The position numbers and the translations under genes were made by a program. The notes beneath the pieces were generated by a model. The model was given only the letters and a program-made list of their open reading frames with translations, was not told where the DNA came from and searched no databases. Shown piece by piece: positions 45,026-53,996 of a stretch of DNA of 64,000 bases; within the stretch, counting starts at the first letter, position 1; every line of letters begins with the position of its first letter. Source of the DNA: Actinomadura sp. HBU206391 (GTDB lineage Bacteria; Actinomycetota; Actinomycetes; Streptosporangiales; Streptosporangiaceae); contig NZ_JABVEB010000002.1 of the NCBI RefSeq assembly GCF_014323665.1, positions 1 through 64,000 of the forward strand. The letters run 5' to 3'.

Positions 45026-45484
45026 TCAGGGCACGACGGTGACGGGCCAGTGGCCGATGCGGACGAGGCGGACGGCGAGTGAGCCGACGAGCCGGTGGCC
45101 GATCTTCTCGGATACGCCGACCACGACACCGTCGGCGTGGACCTCGTCGGCGATGCGCGCGAGTTCACTGAGCGGATCGCCGTGGGTCACGATGAACTCC
45201 GCTCGCACGCCCAGACGCGCCGCGCCGTCCGTGATCTCGCGGCGAAGGTCGTCGGCGATCTCGTCCATGGTCTGCTCGGTCACCAGCGCGCCGCCCGGGG
45301 CCATGTCGGCGAGGCTGCTCCTGCCGGCCACGTAGACGATCACCAGGCGTGCGTTCTGCCGGCGTGCCAGCCCGGCCGCATAGCTGCCCGCCCGCATCGA
45401 TGTGGTCGAACCGTCCACGCCGGCCACGATGACACGAGGGCCATCTGTCCAGAATTCGTATGACTCTTCCGAATCTGTACCCAC
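45026..45484 (-). CDS. Universal stress protein (UspA family)
   Basis: The 152-residue protein starts MGTDSEESYEFWTDGP. VIVAGVDGSTTSMRAGSYAA is the N-terminal strand and first helix with the nucleotide-contacting Asp. The ATP-binding motif of UspA proteins, G-x2-G-x9-G-S, appears only approximately as VVGVSEKIGHRLVGSLAVRLV. RIGHWPVTVVP is the usual end. Single-domain Usp proteins bind ATP or AMP and act in stress tolerance. The 155 bp between it and the amidohydrolase remnant hold nothing recognisable. Confidence 0.85.
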   Translation of the reverse strand: MGTDSEESYEFWTDGPRVIVAGVDGSTTSMRAGSYAAGLARRQNARLVIVYVAGRSSLADMAPGGALVTEQTMDEIADDLRREITDGAARLGVRAEFIVTHGDPLSELARIADEVHADGVVVGVSEKIGHRLVGSLAVRLVRIGHWPVTVVP

Positions 45485-45519
45485 GTGAGAAGTATGCCGC
45501 TACTTGCCGGGAGACGCGG

Positions 45520-45549
45520 AAGGGCCCGCCCGGTGCCGGGCGGGCCCTT
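45520..45549 (-). terminator. Perfect terminator hairpin after the M14 carboxypeptidase gene
   Basis: AAGGGCCCGCCCGG pairs exactly with CCGGGCGGGCCCTT around a two-base loop centre. It lies 20 bp beyond the stop of the minus-strand M14 gene and just before the minus-strand usp start, separating the two transcripts. Confidence 0.85.
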
Positions 45550-45568
45550 GTCGGCGCGTACTCGCCGA

Positions 45569-48500
45569 TCAGCCGAGCAGGTGCTTCATCGCCCTCCTGA
45601 CGAAGTCGTTCCGAGCGGCCTGGGTGCTCAGGCCCTCACCGCCGAAACCGACGTACACGGTGTCCTTGGTGGCGACGCCCGCGCCCTCCTCGAACGCCCG
45701 CTGCGACCGGGTCCAGTCGTTGGCGGCCGCCGCCGAACCCGGGGGCGGGCCGGCCACCGTCCAGCCGCCGAGGTCGGTCTCGAAGGAGGTCTCCGCGACC
45801 GCCGCGCCGTCCGTGGTGACCTTGGTGTCGTCGATGAAGACGCCGATGCCCTGGGTTCCCCAGTCGCTGGCGTAGGTGATCGAGAGTTCGACCTGCTTGC
45901 CCGCGTACGCGGACAGGTCGATCTTCCAGTCCTGCCAGCCGTTGGACTTGCCGGATGCCGCGTGCCACGCGCCCGTCGTGCCCGTGGGCGAGCAGTCCGC
46001 GCCCTGGTAGTGGGCGGTGAACGGGTGGATGTCACGCCAGCCGGAGGCGCAGCTGTCGCCGGTCTCCTGACTCGTGTGCCCGCCCGCGTCCGGCAGTGTC
46101 GTCCAGTCGTCTTCGCCCACGGTGTGCGCCTCGACGAACAGGTGGTCCCAGCCGGCCTCGGTGTCGTAGGAGGCGGAGAAGGTCAGTTCGCCGGCGCTCT
46201 TGCCGGTCAGGTCGACCGTCCGGGTGAGCCTCTTGTACGACATGTCGGCCGACTGGCTGTAGGCGTACCAGGCACCGGTGCGCGGGTCGAACGGTGCTCC
46301 GCCGGGCCGGTCCCATGCGATGGGCGCGGAGCTGCCGAACTGCGGGAACTGCGCCTTCGGCAGGAAGCTCGACGTCGTCAGGAAGGACGCGGTGTGATCC
46401 TGGTTGTTCGCCGAGTCGCCTCCGTTCAGTGTGCTCTGGAAGCCGGTGAACGCACCGCCGGCGCCCTTGACCGGATACGGCTTCCCGTCAGCACCGGTGC
46501 CCCCGCCGTCCACGTACGAGTAGGCGCCGAGGTAGTACTGCAGGAAGTCGTTCAGGATCGGCAGGCAGGGCGGGTCGGACAGGACCGCGCACTCCGGCTG
46601 GGCCGGGACGTCCGGCTCATAGAAGTACGCGCCGTTGGCGCCCTGCGCCAGCCCGGCGTACTTGCCGGTGTGGAGCAGCTTGCCGCCCTCGTTGAGATAG
46701 TCGCGGACGTTCAGCTCGGTGTCCACGGCGAGCTTCGCGGTCGTGCCGCCCGGCTGGCCGACCGCCCGGGTGATGATGTCGTCGCCGGTCTCCCAGACCA
46801 CGGCCTTGTAGTGGCTCAGCACGCCGAGGTGGTGAGGTGCCGTACGGCCGTTGGCGTCGACGTCGTAGACGTCGGAGCTGTGGCCGGCGGCGGTCAGCGC
46901 CTTGGTGTAGGCGCCGGCGTACTTCGCCGTCGTCACGCCCTGCGCCGGGCTGGCGCCCGTGACGTCCTCGGCCGCGAGGACGAGCACCTTGCCGCCGATG
47001 TCGCTCGCGACGGTGTAGGTGAAGCGCTCACTGGAGATCCGCTTGCCCTTCTTCACCGCTTCGAACCAGACCTCCACCTTGTCCTTGGGCCTGGTGTCCC
47101 GTACGGTGCCGCGGAACTCGCCGTAGTAGACGTCGCCCTCGTCTCCGTAGCGTTCGCCGCCCCGCCATTCGCGGGTGCCGGTGCTGTGCGTACGGCCGCC
47201 GTTGATCCGGTAGCGCAGCGTCAGGCCCTTGAGCGAGCGGCGCGCGTCGACCGCCACCGGCTGGGTACGGCCGTGCGACACCGGGAAGGCGTCGACGTCC
47301 AGGTCCGGCGTGGCCTTGTCGACGACCGAGACGGGCTGGTCCGGCGTGTGCGCCGACTTCGCGGTGGCGAGCACCAGCGGGAGGTTCTTCTCGAACTCCT
47401 GCTGGATCAGCTTCTCGTCGTCGGGGAAGTGGAAGACGCTGAGGCAGTCCTCGGGCTTCCACCGGTCGTTCGGGTCGACGGCGCTGGCCGTCTGGCAGGT
47501 CGACATCTCCGGCGTGACCGTCAACGTCCCGTACCGCTCGGTCATGTGACCGTCGGTCTCGCCGTTGGTGGTGTAGAGCTCCGCGCCGAGGTCGGGGTCG
47601 TACCCGGGCACGGCCGGGTGCTGGTCGTCGCCGACCAGTGCCTCGAAGATGTGGTCGTCCGGCGACGGGGTCTGCGTCTGCCAGCCCACGCCGTACAGCA
47701 GCAGTTCGGCGGCGGAATGGTAGTTGATCATGTACTTGGGCCGGAGCCGCTTCACGAACGCGTCCTGCGCCTTCGTCTCCGGCTCCGAGCCCGGGGAGGC
47801 GCCGCGGAAGGTCTCGCTGTCGGGCGCCGGGGAGGAGCCCTCGTTGTCGTAGCCCCACTTGTAGCTGAAGTTGCGGTTGGGGTCGACGCCGTCGACGGTG
47901 GTGATCTGCCCGTCCCCGTCGTTGTCGCGCAGGTTCTTGCGCCACATCCGGTAGTCGGGGTTGAAGGTCAGGTCGTAACCGTCGACGTTGACGACCGGGA
48001 TGAAGTAGAGGTCGGTCGTGTCGACGATCTTGGTGATCTCGGCGTTCTTGCCGTAGTTGTTCAGGAAGTGGTGGAGCTCTCGGCGGACCGTCTCGGGTGT
48101 GATCCACTCACGAGCGTGCTGCGCCGCCTGGAAGACGACGGCCGGGCGCTTGCCGTTCGCGTGCAGGGTGCGGGCACCCTTCGTCACCCGAATGGCCGTG
48201 ATCGGCTTGCCCTTCAGCGACTTGCCGATGTCGATCGGCTCGGCGATCGACCGGTGCGCGTTCGCCGCGTTGACGATTTCCTCGCGGAGGTTTCCGGGTC
48301 CGCTGTACGGGCGGAACACCGTGCCCTCCGCGGCCAGGGCCTTCGAGCGCTCAGCGGCGGTCTGTCCCTTGACCTTCTTGACCTGGAGGGGAATGCCCTT
48401 CGCGCGCAGGGCGTCACCCCGCGCACGGCTCATGACGACTTCGACACTGGCCTTGCCGTTCACGGACTTGCCCAGGGCGATGTCCTCGTGATCGAGACCG

Positions 48501-48670
48501 AGTTCGCGGAGTGTCTTCAGCTGATCCGGGGTGATCTGTCCGGAGAAGACTTCGAGCCGGTCCTTGCTGCGGTCCTGGCCCGGCGGGGCGGCGGCCATGG
48601 CCGGACCGGCCATGGCGACCCCGGCCGCCAAGGTGATCGCGGCGAGGAAGGAGGGAACAACGCGCGTCAT
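45569..48670 (-). CDS. Secreted M14-family zinc carboxypeptidase with C-terminal domains
   Basis: ATG 48670 gives a signal peptide (MTRVVPSFLAAITLAAGVAM, cleavage after PAMA). The 1,033-residue protein has a propeptide-like region and then the M14 domain (about 115-430). QHAREWITPE supplies the zinc ligands H185 and E188, MINYHSAAELLLY the third ligand His, and TVTPEMSTC the catalytic Glu, E388. RNFSYKWGYDNEGSS is a further family mark. The C-terminal 550 residues include a region like the immune-inhibitor-A-type beta domains (GWDHLFVEAHTVGEDDW, QVELSITYASDWGTQGIGVF). It digests peptides outside the cell. It is a single-gene transcript ending at the hairpin 45520-45549. Confidence 0.9.
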   Translation of the reverse strand: MTRVVPSFLAAITLAAGVAMAGPAMAAAPPGQDRSKDRLEVFSGQITPDQLKTLRELGLDHEDIALGKSVNGKASVEVVMSRARGDALRAKGIPLQVKKVKGQTAAERSKALAAEGTVFRPYSGPGNLREEIVNAANAHRSIAEPIDIGKSLKGKPITAIRVTKGARTLHANGKRPAVVFQAAQHAREWITPETVRRELHHFLNNYGKNAEITKIVDTTDLYFIPVVNVDGYDLTFNPDYRMWRKNLRDNDGDGQITTVDGVDPNRNFSYKWGYDNEGSSPAPDSETFRGASPGSEPETKAQDAFVKRLRPKYMINYHSAAELLLYGVGWQTQTPSPDDHIFEALVGDDQHPAVPGYDPDLGAELYTTNGETDGHMTERYGTLTVTPEMSTCQTASAVDPNDRWKPEDCLSVFHFPDDEKLIQQEFEKNLPLVLATAKSAHTPDQPVSVVDKATPDLDVDAFPVSHGRTQPVAVDARRSLKGLTLRYRINGGRTHSTGTREWRGGERYGDEGDVYYGEFRGTVRDTRPKDKVEVWFEAVKKGKRISSERFTYTVASDIGGKVLVLAAEDVTGASPAQGVTTAKYAGAYTKALTAAGHSSDVYDVDANGRTAPHHLGVLSHYKAVVWETGDDIITRAVGQPGGTTAKLAVDTELNVRDYLNEGGKLLHTGKYAGLAQGANGAYFYEPDVPAQPECAVLSDPPCLPILNDFLQYYLGAYSYVDGGGTGADGKPYPVKGAGGAFTGFQSTLNGGDSANNQDHTASFLTTSSFLPKAQFPQFGSSAPIAWDRPGGAPFDPRTGAWYAYSQSADMSYKRLTRTVDLTGKSAGELTFSASYDTEAGWDHLFVEAHTVGEDDWTTLPDAGGHTSQETGDSCASGWRDIHPFTAHYQGADCSPTGTTGAWHAASGKSNGWQDWKIDLSAYAGKQVELSITYASDWGTQGIGVFIDDTKVTTDGAAVAETSFETDLGGWTVAGPPPGSAAAANDWTRSQRAFEEGAGVATKDTVYVGFGGEGLSTQAARNDFVRRAMKHLLG

Positions 48671-48895
48671 CGCGGCTCCTGGATGAGGGGTGTGGCGGAG
48701 TTCGCGCAGCACGCGAGAACTCCACGACGGGAAGGATCAGCCTCGTGTCGCCGCGATGATCAGGTCAACGCCGTAGGTCGGTTTTGTCGATATTTGCCGT
48801 TTGGTGCCGCTCTTTCGGTCACTCGCGCCGTTGCGTCGGAACGCCGCCATGAGCTTGTACGGCCGTCGGTGGTGATCATCGCGACGCCGCCGGGC

Positions 48896-49741
48896 TCAGT
48901 CTTGGCCGAAGACCTGAGGCGGTGGCGTCGACGTGGGCGTCTCCTCGCCGTCGTGCAGCGGCCGGGCACCCGCGTGGAAGCGGGCGAGATCGTCGCCGTC
49001 CAGTCGGCCGGCGCGTACCAGGGCACCGGCGGCCGCCCGGAGCGGACCCGGCACAGGGCCTGAGACCGGCAGCGGCGCCGGTGCGGCCGCGACGATGAGG
49101 TTTCCGAACCGGCGCCCGCTCAGCACGTCCGGGTCCGCGAGGAGCATCGCGTGCGGGAACACACCGGACACCGTCGCGACGACCCGCCGTACGAAGGCCA
49201 GCCGGGACCCGTCGGACACGTTGGTGAGATGCACCCCGCCCGGGCGGAGAACGCGTGCGACCTCACGCGTGAACTCGTCCGTGGCCAGTTCGATCGGCAT
49301 CGTGGCCGCGGTGTAGGCGTCGACCACCACCAGATCGGCGGAGTCCCCGGGAAGGGCCGTCACCCCGGCCCGCCCGTCGACGATCCGGACGTCGAGCCGC
49401 GGGACCGTGTCGAGGGCGAGTTGCTCACGGACCATCTGTACGAGCCCGGCGTCCGGTTCGAACACCACCTGGCGGGACCCCGGCCGGGTGGCCGCGACGT
49501 ACCGCGGCAGCGTGCAGGCGGCTCCGCCCACGTGGACGGCGTCGATGGCCGCCCGCCGGGGACCGAGACGGTCGACCACGCCGCCCATGATCTCCATGTA
49601 CCCGAAGTCCAGATACGTCGGCTCGGAGAGGTCGACATAGGACTGGGGCACGCCACCGACGTTCAGTACCCAGCCGTTCTCACGGTCGGCGTCCTGCAGC
49701 AGTTCGGCCGTTCCACTGGAGATCGGATACCGGCCGGGCAT
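48896..49741 (-). CDS. Spermidine-synthase-like methyltransferase-fold protein
   Basis: ATG 49741 (MPGRYPISSGTAELLQDA) is preferred because GAGG lies eight bases upstream; GTG 49756 is possible. The 281-residue protein has the polyamine-synthase fold: QSYVDLSEPTYLDFGYMEIM, HVGGAACTLPRYVAATRPG as motif I, VVFEPDAGLVQMV, and SADLVVVDAYTAATMPIELA as the acidic loop. Many actinobacterial members of this family are not true spermidine synthases and have unknown substrates. It is transcribed alone. Confidence 0.78.
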   Translation of the reverse strand: MPGRYPISSGTAELLQDADRENGWVLNVGGVPQSYVDLSEPTYLDFGYMEIMGGVVDRLGPRRAAIDAVHVGGAACTLPRYVAATRPGSRQVVFEPDAGLVQMVREQLALDTVPRLDVRIVDGRAGVTALPGDSADLVVVDAYTAATMPIELATDEFTREVARVLRPGGVHLTNVSDGSRLAFVRRVVATVSGVFPHAMLLADPDVLSGRRFGNLIVAAAPAPLPVSGPVPGPLRAAAGALVRAGRLDGDDLARFHAGARPLHDGEETPTSTPPPQVFGQD

Positions 49742-49840
49742 GGGCTCGCCTCGCACGTGTGCCCACCTCCGCTCGCTCGCCCCTCTGGCCGGATACCGCG
49801 TCTCGCATCACCGTCGACCTGGGCACTACTCTGCCGTACC

Positions 49841-51385
49841 TCAGTCCGTGGCGAGCGGGGCGTGGCCCCGCGGGTGGTGATCGCCCTTGCCGTGTCCCCG
49901 GTGACGGTGCGGCCGACGGAGGCCCGACAGGTCCCGTCTGACGACGGTGTTGCGGTCGGAGACGTTGTTGCCCAGGGCGAACTGCGGCCAGTACCCCATG
50001 ATCTCCTGCCGGCTGCGCTCGCTCCACGCGCGGGCCAGTTCACTGCGTGACTTGTGGAAGTTCAGCGCGTAGCCCTCGGTGTGCAGTCTCAGCAGCGAGA
50101 AGCCTCCGGGGTACTCCTTGACCGCGGCGACCTCCTGCAGCGTCACGCCGGGTGCGGCCGGGCTGACCGTCCGGTGGTTGCGATGGGTGTGGCCGGCATG
50201 GTGCAGGAAGACTCCGGGAGTCCGCTTGTAGGTGTCGAGGATCGACGCGGCCTGAGCGGCGTCCAGGGAGTTGCCGGCCGTGATCGGGAAGGCGGAGTCG
50301 GCCATGACGAGCGGGTGGTGCCCGAACACCAGGGTGGGCTGGTCCTTGTGCGCGGCGAGGGTGGAGCGGAACCAGGAAAGCTGTTCCGGCGACAGCCCGC
50401 CGGCATCGCCACCGCCGCCCGGCTTGTCATAGGTGTCGAGCCCGATCACGCGCAGGCCGGACAGGTCGCTGGAGAAGTACGTGAGCTCGTCCTTAGCGAA
50501 GTAGGCGTCGTGGAAGCAGTCGTTGCCCTGCCACTGCCCGGCGCGGCAGGCGGCGTACGGGTCACCGGTGTGCGCGCGATCGTGGTTGCCGCGCGTGACG
50601 AAGTAGTCCTCGCGGTACTCGCCGAACCTGTTCAGCAGTCGCCGTGACCGGCTCAGATCGGCGGGCACGGCCTCGGCGGAGATGTCGCCGGCCGCGAGCA
50701 GGTAGGTCGGTTTGAGCCTCTCGACGTCCTCGACCAGGGACTCGAGCATCACCTCCGGGTACGGCGGGAGGCCTGGAACCTGGGAGATCCCGATGTACTG
50801 CGGCTGGCCCCCGACCAGCCCGGCCTGGGTCTCGCCCATGTGCAGGTCGTTGCAGAGGACGACGGAGAACAGGAAGCGTCCCGGCGGGGGCTGCGGCGTC
50901 GTGAACGAGAACGGCCCGGTCGTGCCGAGGCCATGGTCGGAGGTGCCCACGGCGTTGCCCGAGATGAGGGTGAACCGCATCGGCGAGACGGGCTTGCCGT
51001 TGGAGCGCGCCTGGTAGTAATAGGTCTGCCCGGGCTCGAGGTCGGTCAGCTCGACATGGTGGTACGGCGTGTGGGAGGAGATCCCATGCGCCACCCGGTT
51101 CAGCCGCGTGGGATGGGTGCCGTAACGCACCTCCCCGTCGGCCGGGGCGGGCACCATTCGTCCGAGGCCGTCGTCGGTGCCGGGTACGCCGGTGTACCAG
51201 GTGACGATGGCGCGGTCTTCGGTGAGCGTGACGAGTTCCAGATTGACGGGCAGCACGGCGTCGGGTCGCCCCGAACCCGTAGCGGCGTGACCTCGCGCCG
51301 GATCGACGGCGGCCAAGGGTACGGCGGCCGCGGCCACCGCCGACCAGCGAAGCATGTCCCTACGGGTGAAATCACATCCAGGCAT
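49841..51385 (-). CDS. TAT-exported metallophosphoesterase (purple-acid-phosphatase-like)
   Basis: ATG 51385 (MPGCDFTRRDMLRWSAVAA) gives a twin-arginine signal with the RRDML motif. A fibronectin-like domain (about 45-160) contains GQTYYYQARSNGK. The calcineurin-type core follows: VVLCNDLHMGE (D-x-H), AAGDIS (GD), FVTRGNHDRAH (GNH[DE]), VFGHHPLVM and HHAGHTHRNH (GHTH). All metal ligands are present. The last 40 residues are rich in Arg and His. It would hydrolyse phosphate esters outside the membrane. Confidence 0.88.
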   Translation of the reverse strand: MPGCDFTRRDMLRWSAVAAAAVPLAAVDPARGHAATGSGRPDAVLPVNLELVTLTEDRAIVTWYTGVPGTDDGLGRMVPAPADGEVRYGTHPTRLNRVAHGISSHTPYHHVELTDLEPGQTYYYQARSNGKPVSPMRFTLISGNAVGTSDHGLGTTGPFSFTTPQPPPGRFLFSVVLCNDLHMGETQAGLVGGQPQYIGISQVPGLPPYPEVMLESLVEDVERLKPTYLLAAGDISAEAVPADLSRSRRLLNRFGEYREDYFVTRGNHDRAHTGDPYAACRAGQWQGNDCFHDAYFAKDELTYFSSDLSGLRVIGLDTYDKPGGGGDAGGLSPEQLSWFRSTLAAHKDQPTLVFGHHPLVMADSAFPITAGNSLDAAQAASILDTYKRTPGVFLHHAGHTHRNHRTVSPAAPGVTLQEVAAVKEYPGGFSLLRLHTEGYALNFHKSRSELARAWSERSRQEIMGYWPQFALGNNVSDRNTVVRRDLSGLRRPHRHRGHGKGDHHPRGHAPLATD

Positions 51386-51528
51386 GTGGCAGAAGCTAGG
51401 CACGCACGTTGAACGGATCTCCGGTGTCGGCTGGCGTGAAGATGTACGTCTCTTTGCCATGCGCACCTGTACGCGGCCGGGCCGGCGATGCGGCTGTGCC
51501 GCCGGCCGCGATGGCACAGCGATCCAGG

Positions 51529-53835
51529 TCAGGCACGGTGGGAACGAGCGGCCATGCCCCGGGCTCGGGCGGGCAGGTGGCGCATCCAGTGGCCGTCGGA
51601 GCTCCATCCGAGGAACGGGCGGGTCTCGGGAGCGCCTCCGCCGTCGAGGCGGCCGCCGACGAGAACGTGACGCAGCCCGGCCAGCACGGGGGCGAGCCGC
51701 CGTACGGCGTGCTCGGGGTGCCGCTTGGCCTCGTCCTGGATCCACGCGGTGAGGGTGATCTGGTCCTCCAGACCGCACAACGCCATGTAGAACAGCATCT
51801 GCCGCCAGGCGTACGCGGCGTCCTTGATGATCCCCAACGGGCGCGGATTGCCGTGCACCCGCGTCACGAGGCGGCAGACGGTCACGAACGCGCGGCGGGC
51901 CAGGTCGGACCGGCCCGGAGCGGGGTCCACCCCGATCGGGTGCACGAGCGCGGCCAGATTGTGGGAGGTGAGGATCTGCGCCTGCTCGATCACCATTCCG
52001 TTGGCGGCCACCCAGCGGCCCCCAGGATCACCGGCTCGACGCCGGCACAGCGCGGCGAACGTCTCGGACGTACGCGCCTGGAAACCCCGGTGCTGGGCCG
52101 TGTCGTCGATGGCGCGAATCGCCGCGTAGTCGATTCCGTAGTAGCGCTCGTACAGCGTCCCCTCCAGCACGTCGGCGGCGAGCTGCGCCGCCCGCAGGAA
52201 CTTGCCGGAGAAGGCGCCCATGAAGATGTCGGCTGCCAGCTCCTCCACGAGCGGCACCTCGACGCCCGCCCGCGTGGCCAGCGCGCCGAGCTCCTGGATC
52301 AGCGGGTTGGGCAGGATGGTCGCCGGGAAGCCCCGCAGCGCCACCTCCCCGAGCTCGACCAGGGCGACGCGCGCGTGCCGCCTGGCCTCGCCGGGTTCAC
52401 GGCGGTACCCGGACACCGCCCGCACCCAGGGCAGCTCCTCGAGCCGGACCTGGTGCTCCAGGTTGAGGAGCAGCAGTGACCGCCGCTTGCGGAAGGCCCG
52501 GTAGGCCGCGGCCATGAGCGAACGCAGGGTGTCGTCCCGATACGCCAGCGGGGTCGTCGAGGCGACCAGCCGGGGAACGAGCGCGGCCAGCACCTCCGCC
52601 GACGGGATCACGCCACGTTCGACCAGGACGGCGGCCGGCGCGCTGAGCGCCCGGTCGACCGGGCGCCGTAGCGAGCCGGGGATCTCACTGCCCGCGGCCA
52701 CCCCCGTACGGTCCTCCTCGTCCTCGGTCACCGGCTCGGTCAGCCAGTCCGTCGAGGGCAGGCCGGCGTCCCGCGGCAGTGCCGACATGCGTGCGATCAG
52801 CACCTGCGCCAGGGCGTGGTGCGTCGGCCGGGCCGCGACCAGGGACTGGCCGTCGCGCAGCCCGGTGTGCCGCGGCGATCCGGGGGCGCCCCGCCGAGAG
52901 ACCATCGAGTCCATGGCGTGCTGCACCAGTCCGCGCCGCCGCTGGTTCAGGCCGCGCCCGGCGACGATCTCCTCCAGCGCCGTCCGCAGAACCGCGAGGT
53001 TCTCCTTGGGCCTGCGGTGCTTGGAGCACAGGGTGTGGGCGGCGGCGAGACGCCGGTACCGTTCCAGCAGCTCGGAGCCGCGCTCTCGCCAGCCCTCCGG
53101 CTCTGTGCTCGCGACCTGCCCGGACTCGACGGTCTCCAGCCAATGCGCCAGCAGCTCGTCCGCGAAGGGGTTCCAGACCGCCAACGCCTCGTTCATCGCC
53201 TCGACGGCCTGATTCGGGCGGCGCTCGCCGAGCCGGTCGTGTACCTCGCCGACCGTCTCGCGGTGGACGACAGTCCCGTCCGGTGGCGGTGCGTCGCTCG
53301 GCTGCGGAAGGAAGCGCAGCCGGCCGGCGAACGGCTCGATCTCCTCCAGCAGGGTCAGCGCCGCGTCGCCGTCGCCCGCCCGCAGCAGCCACGCCACCGT
53401 GAGCAGGGCCGCCGTCTCGGGCACGGTGATCTCGTAGCGGCCGCTGTCCAGCAACGCGCCCAGCTCGGCCATGCCCGCGTCGGTCAGGTGATGGAGGAAC
53501 AGCGCCCGGCGGTCGGCGGGCACTCCGGCCCGGCGGGCGGCCTCGATCTCGTGCGATGTCAGCGGCCCGCCCGCCGCCGCCTCGCCCGTGGCGAACCCGC
53601 CCCGTACGACCTCGGGAGTCACCCACGCCGGCAGGCCGTCGACCGGTGTCCTCGACCCGATGGCGAGCGTCCCGTCGGACATGCCGGCGAGGACCTGTTC
53701 CCAGCGGCGGAGCCGTTCCTCCGCACGTCTGCGGGTGGCGGCGTCCGCATGGCTCAAGGCGGTGGTGAAGGCCTTCGCCATCTGCCCGCTGACGTATCCG
53801 GTCTCCACCCGCATCTGTGCGTCATCGTGGTTCAT
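51529..53835 (-). CDS. Large hypothetical protein, mostly helical
   Basis: I do not recognise the family. ATG 53835 (MNHDDAQMRVETGYVSGQM) overlaps the last base of the tRNA-like gene upstream; ATG 53814 is an alternative. The 768 residues are rich in Leu, Ala, Arg and Glu with helical repeats and no signal peptide or membrane helix. Marked stretches are DSGRYEITVPETAALLTVAW, RRRSLLLLNLEHQVRLEELP, YYGIDYAAIRAIDDTAQHRG and a C-terminal SSDGHWMRHLPARARG. A repeat-helical cytoplasmic scaffold is possible. It reads as a true gene, since codon use and length are consistent throughout. Confidence 0.7.
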   Translation of the reverse strand: MNHDDAQMRVETGYVSGQMAKAFTTALSHADAATRRRAEERLRRWEQVLAGMSDGTLAIGSRTPVDGLPAWVTPEVVRGGFATGEAAAGGPLTSHEIEAARRAGVPADRRALFLHHLTDAGMAELGALLDSGRYEITVPETAALLTVAWLLRAGDGDAALTLLEEIEPFAGRLRFLPQPSDAPPPDGTVVHRETVGEVHDRLGERRPNQAVEAMNEALAVWNPFADELLAHWLETVESGQVASTEPEGWRERGSELLERYRRLAAAHTLCSKHRRPKENLAVLRTALEEIVAGRGLNQRRRGLVQHAMDSMVSRRGAPGSPRHTGLRDGQSLVAARPTHHALAQVLIARMSALPRDAGLPSTDWLTEPVTEDEEDRTGVAAGSEIPGSLRRPVDRALSAPAAVLVERGVIPSAEVLAALVPRLVASTTPLAYRDDTLRSLMAAAYRAFRKRRSLLLLNLEHQVRLEELPWVRAVSGYRREPGEARRHARVALVELGEVALRGFPATILPNPLIQELGALATRAGVEVPLVEELAADIFMGAFSGKFLRAAQLAADVLEGTLYERYYGIDYAAIRAIDDTAQHRGFQARTSETFAALCRRRAGDPGGRWVAANGMVIEQAQILTSHNLAALVHPIGVDPAPGRSDLARRAFVTVCRLVTRVHGNPRPLGIIKDAAYAWRQMLFYMALCGLEDQITLTAWIQDEAKRHPEHAVRRLAPVLAGLRHVLVGGRLDGGGAPETRPFLGWSSDGHWMRHLPARARGMAARSHRA

Positions 53836-53910
53836 GGCCAGCGTGGCGGGTTCCGCCCCCGCGCCCTACGGGTTTTGAGCCCGGCGCTCTACTGACTGAG
53901 CTACACGCTG
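53835..53910 (-). tRNA. tRNA-like gene, anticodon CAA, non-canonical T-loop
   Basis: The 76-nt minus-strand segment folds as a class I cloverleaf. It has a perfect 7-bp acceptor stem (CAGCGTG/CACGCTG), discriminator G, encoded CCA, D-stem GCTC/GAGC, T-stem GCGGG/CCCGC and anticodon loop CTCAAAA. The anticodon CAA would read the Leu codon TTG, but leucine tRNAs have a long variable arm and this one has five bases. The T-loop is GGCGGAA instead of TTCGAAT, A replaces the usual G18, and 27-43 is a C-T mismatch. It may be a degenerate tRNA or a tRNA-like RNA. Its last base is the A of the next gene's ATG. Confidence 0.55.
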
Positions 53911-53996
53911 GTGACGCCTCAGGCTAGGGGTGCCTAGCCGACCCGCAACGCCATAAAGACGTCGTTTCGCCTGGCGGTCCACGGCGGGGTTGTGGG

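Noticed and set aside
45485-49063. A 1,192-residue plus-strand open frame
   Set aside because: It lies opposite the M14 carboxypeptidase, whose signal peptide and zinc ligands are clear. The plus-strand frame is an Arg/Val/Gly-rich shadow.
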